Source: DASWJZ01 sp038211615
GTDB lineage: Bacteria > Pseudomonadota > Alphaproteobacteria > Rhizobiales > Afifellaceae
Assembly: GCA_038211615.1 (NCBI GenBank)
Contig: JBBQVL010000006.1
Span: forward strand, 1-64,000
Reading direction: 5' to 3'
DNA length: 64,000 nucleotides
Each line of letters starts with the position of its first letter. Within the stretch, counting starts at the first letter, position 1. Positions 52,385 through 61,375 of the stretch are shown here, one piece after another. A program made the translations under genes and the position numbers. A model generated the notes under the pieces. That model had not been told where the DNA came from, made no database searches, and saw nothing but the letters and a program-made list of their open reading frames with translations.

Positions 52385-53749
52385 TCAGGATGTGTCCCCG
52401 GTTGCGGTGCGCGTCGGCGTGAGCGCCGCGGTGCCCGTGATGTGCCCCGCCGAACAGGGGCGCTTTCGATGCTCCTGCGGCCCGAGCTTCAGAACCGCCT
52501 CGATCATCCCGATCGTGGTGTCCGCTGTTGCGAGATACTTTTCGTCGTCGTCGCAGAAGGCGAGCGTGTCACCCGAGCGATGATAGGTGGAGAACGGGTG
52601 CCAGCCGGTCAGGAATGACGGTATGCCGGCATAGTAGAAAGGCCAGTGATCGCTCGCGGCATGCAGCGGCCCCGGCCCCCAGGTCGTGAACCTCTGGTGC
52701 AGGGTCAAGTCTTCGGCCACCTTCGTCAGAATCGTGCGCATGTCGATCGGCGGCCAGAGCTGCGGTTCGTCGCCGGACGACAAAAGCCGGAGGATGTCGC
52801 CGTTTGCCGCCTGGTCGATGCCGATATACGCGATGACCTTCTCGATCTCGCCGGTGTCGACGAGGCGACGCGCGAACTCGCGCGACATGATCAGATTGCG
52901 CTCTTCCCCGCCGAAAACACAGAACCACAGCGTCTTCGAGGTTCCGGTCTTCGCATAGTGCCGCGCCAGCTCCAGGAAGATACCGATCGCCGAGGCGTTG
53001 TCGTTGGCGCCGGGGCTGTCAACGGCATCCGGGAACCCGATTGCGCCCTGCGAGTCGTGATGGCTGCCAAGGATGATCACGTCCTCGGGGTGCTCGCTTC
53101 CCCGCAGCTCCCCCTTGACGGTGTAGCATTTCGAGTCCGGCTTGAAGCGAGCCTGGCAACGGTAGCGCACCCGCAGTTTCTCCCCCCGCGCCTGGGCTTG
53201 CCTGATGCGCTCGAGGTCAGCGGCGCCGATGACGCATGCGGGCCAGGTATAGAGGGGAACGTCGGCAGCGCCGGCGATTCCCGCCGGGGGACCGGCCTGC
53301 GCGATCGCGGGGCCTTCAGGCCGGCCGATCACGAAGCCACGCCACCCGCCAGCGTCGTCGACGATAGCGAACTTCTCCCACTCGAACCCGCCGGCGATGA
53401 ACGTTGGGCCGACATAGCGGAGTTCGCCCTCGAGCCCTTCGGCCGGCGTCGAACCGGAGAATATCAAGGGACAGCACTCGATGCTTTCGGCAGACGGCCC
53501 AAGCAACTCGAGGCTAAGGGGACCTGAGATTTCCCACCCCATCACAGGCACTTCGAGCACCTCGACCGCGAGCCCATACTCGCGCATCACATCGGCGATG
53601 TACTTGACCGCTCCAACCTCGTCCGGCTCGCCGGCGTGGCGATGCGGGAACTGCTCGCTGAGGACCTTGACGTGCTGCAGCAGGACCGATGGCTCAAGGC
53701 TCGGACCGCTCATGTTCCGCCTCTCCTGGAGGCCTTCCTTCCGGCTCAT
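52385..53749 (-). CDS. M28 family metallopeptidase (A)
   Basis: 454 residues from the ATG at 53749, whose ATGA overlaps the upstream ATPase stop; an ATG at 53713 (MSGPSLEPS) is an alternative with its own GGAGAGG. Zinc ligands of M28 peptidases are visible in ILGSHHDSQG, SPGANDNASA, FGGEERNL, YIGIDQAANGD and the last histidine in FSTYHRSGDT. An inserted PA-like domain occupies about residues 90-200. No signal peptide is seen, so it acts in the cytosol, probably as an aminopeptidase or amide hydrolase on the imported substrate. Confidence 0.88.
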   Translation of the reverse strand: MSRKEGLQERRNMSGPSLEPSVLLQHVKVLSEQFPHRHAGEPDEVGAVKYIADVMREYGLAVEVLEVPVMGWEISGPLSLELLGPSAESIECCPLIFSGSTPAEGLEGELRYVGPTFIAGGFEWEKFAIVDDAGGWRGFVIGRPEGPAIAQAGPPAGIAGAADVPLYTWPACVIGAADLERIRQAQARGEKLRVRYRCQARFKPDSKCYTVKGELRGSEHPEDVIILGSHHDSQGAIGFPDAVDSPGANDNASAIGIFLELARHYAKTGTSKTLWFCVFGGEERNLIMSREFARRLVDTGEIEKVIAYIGIDQAANGDILRLLSSGDEPQLWPPIDMRTILTKVAEDLTLHQRFTTWGPGPLHAASDHWPFYYAGIPSFLTGWHPFSTYHRSGDTLAFCDDDEKYLATADTTIGMIEAVLKLGPQEHRKRPCSAGHITGTAALTPTRTATGDTS

Positions 53750-54915
53750 TGCGCTACCGCCTTCCCCTGCTTCTTCTCATGGCTCACGACCGGCGTAAGG
53801 AGAGCGTCGTCCGCTCCTCCGAAAAGCCGCACCTGATTCCAGTCGATCGACAGTCGCACCGTCTCGCCGGGTTCGAACTCCGAGGTCGACGGTTCGAGCG
53901 CGCGCACGGTCGCGCCGGTCGGAAGCTGGAGGTCATAGAGGATGAGGGCGCCGAGCACCTGCCGGATCACAACCGCGGCGGAGGGCGCCGAGGCGTCGCC
54001 ATGCTTCTCATGGATGCCGATCGATTCCGGTCGCACGGCCAGCGTCCCGGCACCGTTCAGCAGTGCCGAGCCGGGAACGCGCTCGGCCGGACCAAGGTCA
54101 AGCGGCAGCGCACCCGGCACGATGAGCCGGCCGCCTTCGATCCTGACGGGCAGCACATTAACCGGATGCGTTCCGATGAACCTGGCCGCCCAGAGGGTGC
54201 GGGGCCATTTGTAGATGTCGAGCGGCGAGCCGAGCTGGACGACCTTGCCCTTGTTCATGACGACAATCCGGTCGCCGAGCGCCATGGCCTCTTCCTGGTC
54301 GTGCGTCACGAAGACCATCGTCGTTCTGAGCTCGCGCTGAATGCGCGCGAGCTCTGCCCGGAGCTGGCGACGAATTTCTGCATCGAGGCTGCTGAACGGT
54401 TCGTCGAGCAGGAAGACCTGCGGTCGTTTGACCAGCGCCTTGGCGATCGCCACGCGCTGTCTTTCTCCCCCGCTCACCGCATGGATGCGGCGCTTGAGCA
54501 GATGGGTGATGCCAAGCAGCTCCGTCGTCGTCGAAACCCGTTCGTCGATCGTTGCCTGCGGCACCTTGCGGAGCCTGAGCGGGAAGGTGATGTTCTCGAT
54601 CACATTGAGATGCGGGTAGAGGCCCACCGACTGGAACACCATGGCGACATCGCGCCGCTCCGGCGGAACGTGCGTCATGTCTTCGCTTCCGAAGAAGACG
54701 CGCCCGGAGCTCGCATTCTCCACGCCGGCAATGATGTTCAGCGTCGTCGTCTTGCCGCAGCCCGAGGGACCGAGCAGAACAAGCAGCTCTTCCGACCGGA
54801 CTTCCAGATCGAGCGTAGACAGGACCTGCGTCCCGGCGAACGTCTTGCTCACCTGCTCCAGCCGGATGCTGTCGCCACTCCTGGACGTCGGGGATGAAAC
54901 AGCCGCTGGCGTCAT
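53746..54915 (-). CDS. Sugar ABC transporter ATPase, UgpC/MalK family (system 2)
   Basis: 389 residues. Walker A is GPSGCGKTT, the signature VSGGERQRVAIAKAL and Walker B VFLLDEPFSSLD; TMVFVTHDQEEAMALGD is the switch region. A TOBE-type C-terminal domain follows. Both ends overlap neighbouring genes by ATGA, so it is translated as part of one tightly packed operon. It should energise the permeases at 57135-58975. Confidence 0.94.
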   Translation of the reverse strand: MTPAAVSSPTSRSGDSIRLEQVSKTFAGTQVLSTLDLEVRSEELLVLLGPSGCGKTTTLNIIAGVENASSGRVFFGSEDMTHVPPERRDVAMVFQSVGLYPHLNVIENITFPLRLRKVPQATIDERVSTTTELLGITHLLKRRIHAVSGGERQRVAIAKALVKRPQVFLLDEPFSSLDAEIRRQLRAELARIQRELRTTMVFVTHDQEEAMALGDRIVVMNKGKVVQLGSPLDIYKWPRTLWAARFIGTHPVNVLPVRIEGGRLIVPGALPLDLGPAERVPGSALLNGAGTLAVRPESIGIHEKHGDASAPSAAVVIRQVLGALILYDLQLPTGATVRALEPSTSEFEPGETVRLSIDWNQVRLFGGADDALLTPVVSHEKKQGKAVAQ

Positions 54916-55877
54916 TCAGCGCCCTGCCCCTTCCCCACGAATCCGTGGCTGGCGAGATAGGCGAGACTGTCCCTGATCGCCGCGCCGAGGCGACGCTCCC
55001 CGGTGTGCGGCTCCAGGATCAAGGCGCCCTGGTAGCCGTCGGCCTTCAGCCGGTTGAGGACCGCATCGTAGTTGACCGCACCGGCGCCGAGCGCGACGCA
55101 CATGTAGTCGCCGGTGAGGTCGCGCTGGAGATAAAGATCGCTCCGGTCGCCGTGCAGCTCCCTGTCGTACTTCACCGCATCCTTCAGGTGCACGCTGCGA
55201 ATGAAGTCCTTCAGGACGTCGTAGGCATAGGGATAGGGCTCCTCTGCACTGCAGCGGAAGTTGCCGGGATCGTAGTTGTACTGGAACCACGGCGAGTTTA
55301 CCGATTCGAGCAGCTGCTGACAGCCTTTGACGCTCCGCGTCACATCGCTCGAACGGTAGTGCTGACGGAACGTCGCCGGGATTTCTTCCGGGACGCTGTC
55401 AAAGAGGTTATCGACGAGGAGCGTTACCCCGGTCTCCTCCGCCTTGCGCAGGCACGGCTTGATGAACTCGACGTAGCGCTGGATGGCTTCGTCATCGTTC
55501 AGAAATGCGTTGGCGCCGAAATAGGTGTGGGAGAATGGGGCGCCCATCATCGCCGCGATCTCGAGCGACTCGTTGATGAGTTCCTGCGTCTCCGTCACGC
55601 CGTTATGCACGACCTCGTTCAGCTTGGTGAAGCCGGAGACCGAATTTACGCGGACCCCATGCCTGGCCAGCAGCTCCTTCGCCTGCGGCACTGCCTCTTT
55701 CCGCAGGTTCCGGCGCGCGATGAGCTCGACGAGCGTCAGGCCAAAGGGCTGCATGCTCTGCAGCACCTGTTCGAGGGTCGCGCCCCGCCACTCGACGCTG
55801 TTGATTCCGATACTGACCGCTTCCGGCTTGCCGCCCGGGACAAACGGCCCTGGGCTTGGTGTGGTGTCAGCGGCCAT
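54912..55877 (-). CDS. Sugar phosphate isomerase/epimerase (xylose-isomerase-like TIM barrel) 1
   Basis: 321 residues from the ATG at 55877 (MAADTTPSP), with GGAG eight bases upstream; starts at 55892 and 55898 are also open. It is an AP_endonuc_2 type TIM barrel: SIGINSVEWRGATLEQVLQS, TGVTLLVDNLFDSVPEE, WFQYNYDPGNF and FIRSVHLKDAVK, with the metal ligands expected in these strand ends (Asp, His) and a late Glu in ALILEPHTGE. It should interconvert keto- and aldo-sugars or sugar acids. It overlaps the peptidase B gene by 11 bp. Confidence 0.85.
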   Translation of the reverse strand: MAADTTPSPGPFVPGGKPEAVSIGINSVEWRGATLEQVLQSMQPFGLTLVELIARRNLRKEAVPQAKELLARHGVRVNSVSGFTKLNEVVHNGVTETQELINESLEIAAMMGAPFSHTYFGANAFLNDDEAIQRYVEFIKPCLRKAEETGVTLLVDNLFDSVPEEIPATFRQHYRSSDVTRSVKGCQQLLESVNSPWFQYNYDPGNFRCSAEEPYPYAYDVLKDFIRSVHLKDAVKYDRELHGDRSDLYLQRDLTGDYMCVALGAGAVNYDAVLNRLKADGYQGALILEPHTGERRLGAAIRDSLAYLASHGFVGKGQGAE

Positions 55878-57138
55878 CGGGGAGATCTCCATTCGCAAGT
55901 CGGTCTGTGGAAGTCGTAAGCACGTCGCACCAGATCTTCAGGTAGTTCGGGTTGACGAGCCGGATCGTGTCTTTCGCCGTGTGGTAGGCCGGGTCGCTCC
56001 ACCAGCCGGCGAGCATCGCCGATGGGTGCCCTGCTTCCCACCACGGTTCGGCATCGCCGAGGATCGAAGCCACCCTTGGCTCCTCATGCGTGGTGCCCAG
56101 CAGAAGACCCATCTCGCCGGCCGTGTCGGCGATGATCCTGTTCAGCCATGGTGTCCCGTGACCGACCAGCCGGATGTCGCTACTGGCGACCTGGTCGACA
56201 TTCAGCACGGCGCGAATGCGGGACCCGGCGTCCATGCCGTCGAGGAAGCTCTTGCTCCCCCAGCAGCCCGATTCCTCGCCGCAGGTGACGAGGAAGCGGA
56301 TGGATCGGCGTCGCGGTCTGGCAGCAAGCAGCCGCACGGCTTCGAGCATGATCGCGATGCCGGAACCGTTGTCGTTCACGCCATTGCAGCTCGGGACGGT
56401 CTCATGGTGGCCGCCGATGAAGACCACCTCCTCGGTGGACCGCTCCTCGCCCGGGAGCACGGCGGAGAGAACGTCCGCCGTGCCGACCTCAAGGGCGCCG
56501 TGGTGCGTGAGCCGCGCCCTCACCTCGGCCTGTCCGCATTGATCGCGGAGCCATTCGAGATCGTCGTAGCCGATGCCGACGGCGGCAATGTTGTCGATAC
56601 CCCGGTCCAGTCCGAAGAGGCCCCAGGTCGTGATCTCGTTGTCGAGCCGCTGAGTACAGAAGACGACCGCCAGAGCGCCCTTGTCGCGAAGCCGGTGGAT
56701 CTTCTCGAGGTGCCAGCCGACCTCGCCCGGAACGTCGGTCTCGTAGGGTAGCGCTTCGTAGCCGATGGCAATCTTGCCTCGGAGGTCCAGGCCATCGACA
56801 TCGGAGGCAAAAGCCCTGTTGCAGAAGACGAGTGGCGCCTCGATCCCCGTCTTCGGCGTGAGCCCCGTGCGCAGGTTTCCGATCGCCGCGATAGTGCGTG
56901 GACTTGGCCCCAAGACCTCGAGCCGCGTGTCGGGATCGACGACCACCGAGACGTTGATCGGATGGCGCGTGACCGTGAGGCCGAGCGAGGTAAGCTCACG
57001 CTCGATGTAGTCGACGAGCTTCTTGTCGGCATCGGTGCCGTCGGGACGCGGCCCGATCTCGTCGACCGCGGCGAGATGCCGGTGGATCTCGCGCGCGAGC
57101 GCGCCGCCCGGCTTCATGGAGGCAATGGAGTTACTCAT
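55867..57138 (-). CDS. M28 family metallopeptidase (B)
   Basis: 423 residues from the ATG at 57138, which overlaps the permease stop (ATGA) and has GGAGCGG upstream; the longer open frame is spurious. M28 ligands are seen in VVFIGGHHETVPSCNGVND (His and Asp), TCGEESGCWGS (Glu pair), VLNVDQVASSD (Asp) and the final His in SDPAYHTAKDT. A PA-like insert lies near residues 85-200. It is a distant paralogue of peptidase A in the same operon, so two related hydrolases act on the substrate or its fragments. No signal peptide is visible. Confidence 0.88.
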   Translation of the reverse strand: MSNSIASMKPGGALAREIHRHLAAVDEIGPRPDGTDADKKLVDYIERELTSLGLTVTRHPINVSVVVDPDTRLEVLGPSPRTIAAIGNLRTGLTPKTGIEAPLVFCNRAFASDVDGLDLRGKIAIGYEALPYETDVPGEVGWHLEKIHRLRDKGALAVVFCTQRLDNEITTWGLFGLDRGIDNIAAVGIGYDDLEWLRDQCGQAEVRARLTHHGALEVGTADVLSAVLPGEERSTEEVVFIGGHHETVPSCNGVNDNGSGIAIMLEAVRLLAARPRRRSIRFLVTCGEESGCWGSKSFLDGMDAGSRIRAVLNVDQVASSDIRLVGHGTPWLNRIIADTAGEMGLLLGTTHEEPRVASILGDAEPWWEAGHPSAMLAGWWSDPAYHTAKDTIRLVNPNYLKIWCDVLTTSTDRLANGDLPDGR

Positions 57139-57998
57139 ACCGCTCCCGCGATGTTCAGGTGCCGGATGTGCCGCTGGAAGATCGCTGCAAGGACCAGCGG
57201 CGGAACGATGCCGAGCAGGGCTGCGGCGGCCAGCTCGCCGGGTTCCCCGAAGGCCTGGTAGAACATCCCGGCGAGGACCGGCGGAAGCGTCTGCGCTTCC
57301 GTCCCTCCGGTCAGCACCAGCGCGAAGGCGAACTCGCCCCACGACATCAGGAACGCGATCAGCGCCGATGCCGCGACGCCCGACGCCGACATCGGCAGCA
57401 TCACGCGGAGAAAGGCCTGGGTGCGGGTGCACCCGTCCAGTCGCGCTTCCCGCTCGGCGAAACGGGGCAGCGCGGCGAAGATGCCGGTCATGATCCAGAT
57501 CACGAGCGGCACGGTGATCGTGAGGTGCAGGAGTATCAGCCCTTGCAGCGTGCCGAGCAGGCCGAGCGTCTGATAGGCGATGAAGAACGGTATCAGCACC
57601 GCAAAGGGAGGGTAGGACCGCGTCGTCAGGATGGCAAAGAGGAGCGTGCTCTTGAACCTGAATTTGTAGCGCCCCATCGCGTATGCGACGGGCAACGCGA
57701 TAATCAGGGTGAGCACCGTCGTGGCCGCGGCAACGATCACGCTGTTTCTCAGACCCCGCATCACGCCCTTCGAATGGCCCGAGGGCGTGGACACCTGTCC
57801 TTCGTAGCCGACGATCTCCGGCCAGAATCCGAGCACGCGCTTGTACTGGTAGAGGGTGGGGTTCTCCGGAAAGAAATGCGGCGGGACGCGCTGCGTCTCG
57901 ACGCGGTATTCAATGGAGATCGTGAAGATCCAGTAGATCGGCACGAACGTCCAGAGCGCGATCATCACCGCGCCGGCATAGGTGACGAAGCGGCTCAT
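57135..57998 (-). CDS. Sugar ABC transporter permease, MalG type (system 2)
   Basis: 287 residues from the ATG at 57998 (MSRFVTYAG), overlapping the partner permease stop. There are six helices (VMIALWTFVPIYWIFTISI first) and the EAA loop EREARLDGCTRTQAFLRVMLP. Start-stop overlaps on both sides show a coupled operon. Confidence 0.93.
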   Translation of the reverse strand: MSRFVTYAGAVMIALWTFVPIYWIFTISIEYRVETQRVPPHFFPENPTLYQYKRVLGFWPEIVGYEGQVSTPSGHSKGVMRGLRNSVIVAAATTVLTLIIALPVAYAMGRYKFRFKSTLLFAILTTRSYPPFAVLIPFFIAYQTLGLLGTLQGLILLHLTITVPLVIWIMTGIFAALPRFAEREARLDGCTRTQAFLRVMLPMSASGVAASALIAFLMSWGEFAFALVLTGGTEAQTLPPVLAGMFYQAFGEPGELAAAALLGIVPPLVLAAIFQRHIRHLNIAGAV

Positions 57999-58975
57999 GC
58001 TGCCTCGTGGTGGGAACGCCTGAACATCAGGAAGAAATAGATGGTCGTTACGATGATGATCCACGCCACGAGAACGTACGAGATCACCGCGCCATAGCCG
58101 ATGTCAAAGGCGGTGAACGTCGTGTGGTAGATCTGCCAGGTGAGCGTCGTCGAGGAGTTGCCTGGCCCGCCCTGGGTCAGGAAGTAGATGATGTCGAACG
58201 CGCGGCCGGCCTCAACGCTGACGATCACCATGATGATGAGCACCGCCGTCCGCAGATAAGGCCAGGTGATGTAGCGGAAGCGTCCGAATACTCCGAGCCG
58301 GTCGAGGCGGCCCACCCTGTAGAGGTCGGACGGAATGACCGAGAGCGAGGCGAGGAAGAAGAAGATGCCGAGCGGCGCGATCTGCCAGGTCTGCGCCAGC
58401 GCCACGACAAAGAGGGCGCTCGCCGGCGTGATGAAGGCGACATAGCTGTCGATCAGCCCGAGCCTCATCAGGATCCCGTTGAACAGGCCGTATTGCTGGC
58501 TGACCAGATGCCGCCAGACGACGGCCGCCATGTAGGTCGAGAGCGCCCATGGCAGCACCACGATCGCCAGCAGCAGGGCGCGGCCGCGGAAGCGCTCGTT
58601 CAGCACCAGCGCGGCCCCGAGCGAGACGAAGAGCGCGATGACGGTGACGAGAATGGTGAAGACGGCGGTTCCATAGACCGCGTTCCAGACCGCGGGGTCG
58701 TGAAGGGCCTTCGCGTACTGCGTGAAGCCCACGTACTTCATCGGCCCCATCGTCGGGTTGAAACGATTGAGGCTCAGCCAGAACGAGTAGGCGATCGGGA
58801 AGGCATAGAAGACAACCAGTACGATCAGCACCGGAATGATGAGGATATACGCGAACTGGGCGTCCGTGAGGCTCGCACGGGCGGCCGTCGGCGCCTTCAC
58901 ACGCTCGGAGTCTGGCGATTGCGACCGCTCGTAGGCGCTCACTTGCAACCCATCCTGCTTGCGGATCGAGGGCAT
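57995..58975 (-). CDS. Sugar ABC transporter permease, MalF type (system 2)
   Basis: 326 residues; the exact start within the first ~20 codons is uncertain. A hydrophilic N-terminus leads to FAYILIIPVLIVLVVFYAFP and five more helices. The ATPase-docking loop reads SDLYRVGRLDRLGVFGRFRY, a degenerate EAA motif (usually EAAxxDGA). It pairs with the MalG-type protein at 57135. Confidence 0.9.
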   Translation of the reverse strand: MPSIRKQDGLQVSAYERSQSPDSERVKAPTAARASLTDAQFAYILIIPVLIVLVVFYAFPIAYSFWLSLNRFNPTMGPMKYVGFTQYAKALHDPAVWNAVYGTAVFTILVTVIALFVSLGAALVLNERFRGRALLLAIVVLPWALSTYMAAVVWRHLVSQQYGLFNGILMRLGLIDSYVAFITPASALFVVALAQTWQIAPLGIFFFLASLSVIPSDLYRVGRLDRLGVFGRFRYITWPYLRTAVLIIMVIVSVEAGRAFDIIYFLTQGGPGNSSTTLTWQIYHTTFTAFDIGYGAVISYVLVAWIIIVTTIYFFLMFRRSHHEAA

Positions 58976-59013
58976 CCGCGGAGATCAGTCCGCGGATGCG
59001 ATTGCCGGTGTTG

Positions 59014-60408
59014 CTATTGATACGCCTCGATGAATGTCTCGGCGTTCTTGAGAAGCTGCGCGATTCCGTCGTTCACGGTCACCGCGCCGGTGATGACGCT
59101 GGTCAGGACGGGAATCGCGGCGGCATTGAAGTCCGCATACCAGGGCGAGTTCCAGATCGGCAGCTTGCGCGCATGCTCCTGGATCTTCTCGGCCTCCACC
59201 TGGAAGTCATACCCAAGGACTTCCTCGGACGGTTGCCAGGTCTTGTAGAAGGCGACCATCTCCGGGTCCTTGTAGACTTCGGGGTAGCCGACGCCGAGGT
59301 TCTCCTCGAGCACCCATTGGCGCTGGACGAAATACTGATCCTTCTCATCCTTGTAGCCGAAGTAGCGGATCATCCGGAGCGCGCGGAGGCGATCCGCCTC
59401 GCTCTGACCGCGCTGGTTGATGAGCGAATAGAGGCCGTAGTTGAAATAGCCCCAGGTATTGCCGGCATATGGCGCGAAGCCGATCTTGCCGGCCATGCGC
59501 GAGCGCGACGGATCGTTCATCCGGTAGAAGTCGTAGAGCTCCTGCTGCGAGTAGAGGTACTGGCCGGACGACATTCCGTCGATGAGCTCGTCCATGGTCA
59601 AGGTCACGGACGATTGCGGCACCACCCCGTCGACATAGAGCGAATGCCAGTCCTCGAGCACGTTCGCCGCCTCGCCGGCATTGTCGAATGCCGGGGCGAA
59701 CGTCTCGTCGTCGAAGACCTTGCCGCCGCGGTTTATCGTTTCGCTGACCCACATGTTGGTGATCTCGAGCGAGGTCGGCACCCAGCGCGGCAGATAGGGC
59801 GCGCCCTGGAGCTTCCCGCTCTTCATCGCCTCGCGCGCCATCGAATAGAGCTCCGGCCAGCTCGTCGGATATTTGTGCTTGAAGCCGACCTTCTCCGCGA
59901 GTTCCGTGTTCACCGCGACAAGCGGCTTGGCGGAATGGAAGTAGGGCATTCCCAGCAGATGGCCGTCATATGTCTGGGCTTCCCATTGCACCGGCAACGT
60001 CGCCGCCTTGATCTCATCGAGCCCCCACAGATCGTCGAGGGGCATGATGAAGCCGGCCTTGTAGAACTTCACCAGCTCCGACTGGCTATAGACCATGGTG
60101 ATCGGCGAGCCGGCGAGGATCTTGTTGAGCTCGGTGGTCACATAGTCGCCGGGCAGGACCTGCAGCTGGGCGTTTTCCTTGTAGGCCGCATTGAAGGCAT
60201 CGACCGACTTCTGCACGATGTCCGGGCGGAACTCCCAGATGTTGAAATTCAGCGAGCTCGAGTCCGCCGTAACGGTGATGTCAGGCGCAGCGGTCGCCGC
60301 AGAAGCTGTGGAAAGCGATCTCAGGACCGCAGGTGAGGCAAGGCCCAAAGCCGCCGCTCCCGACAGGAACTTTCGACGGCTCACTCCGTGACGAGAAATC
60401 CTGGTCAT
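59014..60408 (-). CDS. Extracellular solute-binding protein family 1 with Tat signal (system 2)
   Basis: 464 residues. The Tat signal is SRRKFLSGAAALGLASPAVL. The mature part shows family 1 carbohydrate-type features (VDAFNAAYKENAQLQVLPGD, KPLVAVNTELAEKVG, YPTSWPELYSMAREAMKSGK). It has no close resemblance to the system 1 binding protein beyond the family, so the two importers may take up different compounds. It sits 44 bp downstream of GntR copy 2 and is probably co-transcribed with it. Confidence 0.9.
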   Translation of the reverse strand: MTRISRHGVSRRKFLSGAAALGLASPAVLRSLSTASAATAAPDITVTADSSSLNFNIWEFRPDIVQKSVDAFNAAYKENAQLQVLPGDYVTTELNKILAGSPITMVYSQSELVKFYKAGFIMPLDDLWGLDEIKAATLPVQWEAQTYDGHLLGMPYFHSAKPLVAVNTELAEKVGFKHKYPTSWPELYSMAREAMKSGKLQGAPYLPRWVPTSLEITNMWVSETINRGGKVFDDETFAPAFDNAGEAANVLEDWHSLYVDGVVPQSSVTLTMDELIDGMSSGQYLYSQQELYDFYRMNDPSRSRMAGKIGFAPYAGNTWGYFNYGLYSLINQRGQSEADRLRALRMIRYFGYKDEKDQYFVQRQWVLEENLGVGYPEVYKDPEMVAFYKTWQPSEEVLGYDFQVEAEKIQEHARKLPIWNSPWYADFNAAAIPVLTSVITGAVTVNDGIAQLLKNAETFIEAYQ

Positions 60409-60452
60409 GTCTTTACCCCTCTCTCAACCAAGTTCGCAGCCGGAACGCGCGA

Positions 60453-61223
60453 TCACTCCGTCGCCGCCCCGTGCAATCTGAGTAGCGTCTGATCGGCCTC
60501 CAGATCCGCCTGGATCATCCGGATATGCGCGTGCATGGCGCGGAAGGCCGCGTCGCCGTCTCGTTGGCTGACGGCGTCGAAGATGGCGCGATGATCCCTG
60601 GCGTAACGGTGGCCGCGATCGCCCGCCTCGAGATTGTGCGCACGCATGAGCTTCCACAGGCGGTTCTGCATGCGCTGGCCGAGAGTATCGAGAACAAGCT
60701 CGACGAACGGGTTGTGGGTCGCAGCGGCGAGGGCCTTGTGAAAGCCCCAGTCGGGCTCCCATCCCTCGCGCCCGCTGCTCAGGTCGCCTTCCATCTCCCG
60801 GATCATTCGGTCCATCGTCGAGAGATCGACGTCGGTGCGGCGTCCGGCCGCGACCCGCGCGACGCTCGGCTCGAACATGGCCCGCGCCTCGAGGATCTCC
60901 AGCGGCCCGTCCTCGCTGATCAGGTCCGAGACCTGGGCGACGACGCTGCCGTCGTCGGCTCTCTGGTTCGGCCCGATGAAAATGCCAACGCCTCTTCGGA
61001 TCTCGATGACGCCGAGGACCTCAAGCGCGGTCAGGGCCTCGCGCAGGGCCGAGCGACTGACGTTGAACTGTTGCGCGAGCTGGCGCTCCGACGGCAGGCG
61101 GTCGCCGACGGCAACATTGCGGTTCTTGATGAGCGAGAGAATGCGATCGACGATCTCGCTGTAGATCCGGGTGTGCCGAACCGGCTGGATCAGCGAAGGA
61201 TTGCTGGATTGCTGGTGGGCCAC
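60453..61223 (-). CDS. GntR-family regulator, FadR/FCD subfamily (copy 2)
   Basis: 256 residues from a GTG at 61223, preceded by GAGAGGGG. The winged helix PSERQLAQQFNVSRSALREA is almost the same as in copy 1 (44404-45177), and LTALEVLGVIEIRRGVGIFI follows. The FCD domain includes WEPDWGFHKALAAATHNPFV. The first gene of the binding-protein operon, it is probably autoregulated through the palindrome at 61237-61247. Confidence 0.92.
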   Translation of the reverse strand: MAHQQSSNPSLIQPVRHTRIYSEIVDRILSLIKNRNVAVGDRLPSERQLAQQFNVSRSALREALTALEVLGVIEIRRGVGIFIGPNQRADDGSVVAQVSDLISEDGPLEILEARAMFEPSVARVAAGRRTDVDLSTMDRMIREMEGDLSSGREGWEPDWGFHKALAAATHNPFVELVLDTLGQRMQNRLWKLMRAHNLEAGDRGHRYARDHRAIFDAVSQRDGDAAFRAMHAHIRMIQADLEADQTLLRLHGAATE

Positions 61224-61236
61224 GTCAGCCCCTCTC

Positions 61237-61247
61237 TGGTCCTACCA
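61237..61247. promoter_or_regulatory. Candidate GntR (FadR-type) operator
   Basis: TGGTCCTACCA is a perfect TGGT-N3-ACCA palindrome, the half-site pattern of many FadR-subfamily regulators. It lies 14 bp upstream of the GntR copy 2 start codon and 8 bp downstream of the predicted -10 box. Confidence 0.6.
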
Positions 61248-61254
61248 CCAGTCC

Positions 61255-61283
61255 ATACTGACCGCGTGTTTCGCTGAAGTCAA
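61255..61283 (-). promoter_or_regulatory. Candidate promoter of the gntR2/ABC system 2 operon
   Basis: On the minus strand, TTGACT (61278-61283) is followed after exactly 17 bp by CAGTAT (61255-61260). The -35 is strong and the -10 weak. The operator directly downstream and the same arrangement at 49714-49765 add support. Confidence 0.45.
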
Positions 61284-61304
61284 CGGGGCTCAGCCTCGAT
61301 TTTG

Positions 61305-61343
61305 GCCAGACCACAGGACCGCGACGAGCAGTTGTGGTCCGGC
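61305..61343. repeat. Imperfect inverted repeat between the isomerase 2 and gntR2 genes
   Basis: GGCC-A-GACCACA and TGTGGTC-C-GGCC form an 11-bp stem with one mismatch around 17 bases. On the minus strand no T-run follows, so it is either a weak terminator for the upstream isomerase operon or a second protein-binding palindrome upstream of the gntR2 promoter. Confidence 0.5.
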
Positions 61344-61375
61344 CCGCGACAAGCGGCGGAGAAGGCGATGAAGGT

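Noticed and set aside
49870..52422. 850-codon open frame on the plus strand
   Set aside because: Antisense to the M20 hydrolase and KARI homologue; no domain or ribosome-binding site.
57139..57432. N-terminal extension of peptidase B
   Set aside because: It lies inside the permease gene in another frame and is Arg/Gly-rich. The ATG at 57138 overlaps the permease stop and has a ribosome-binding site.
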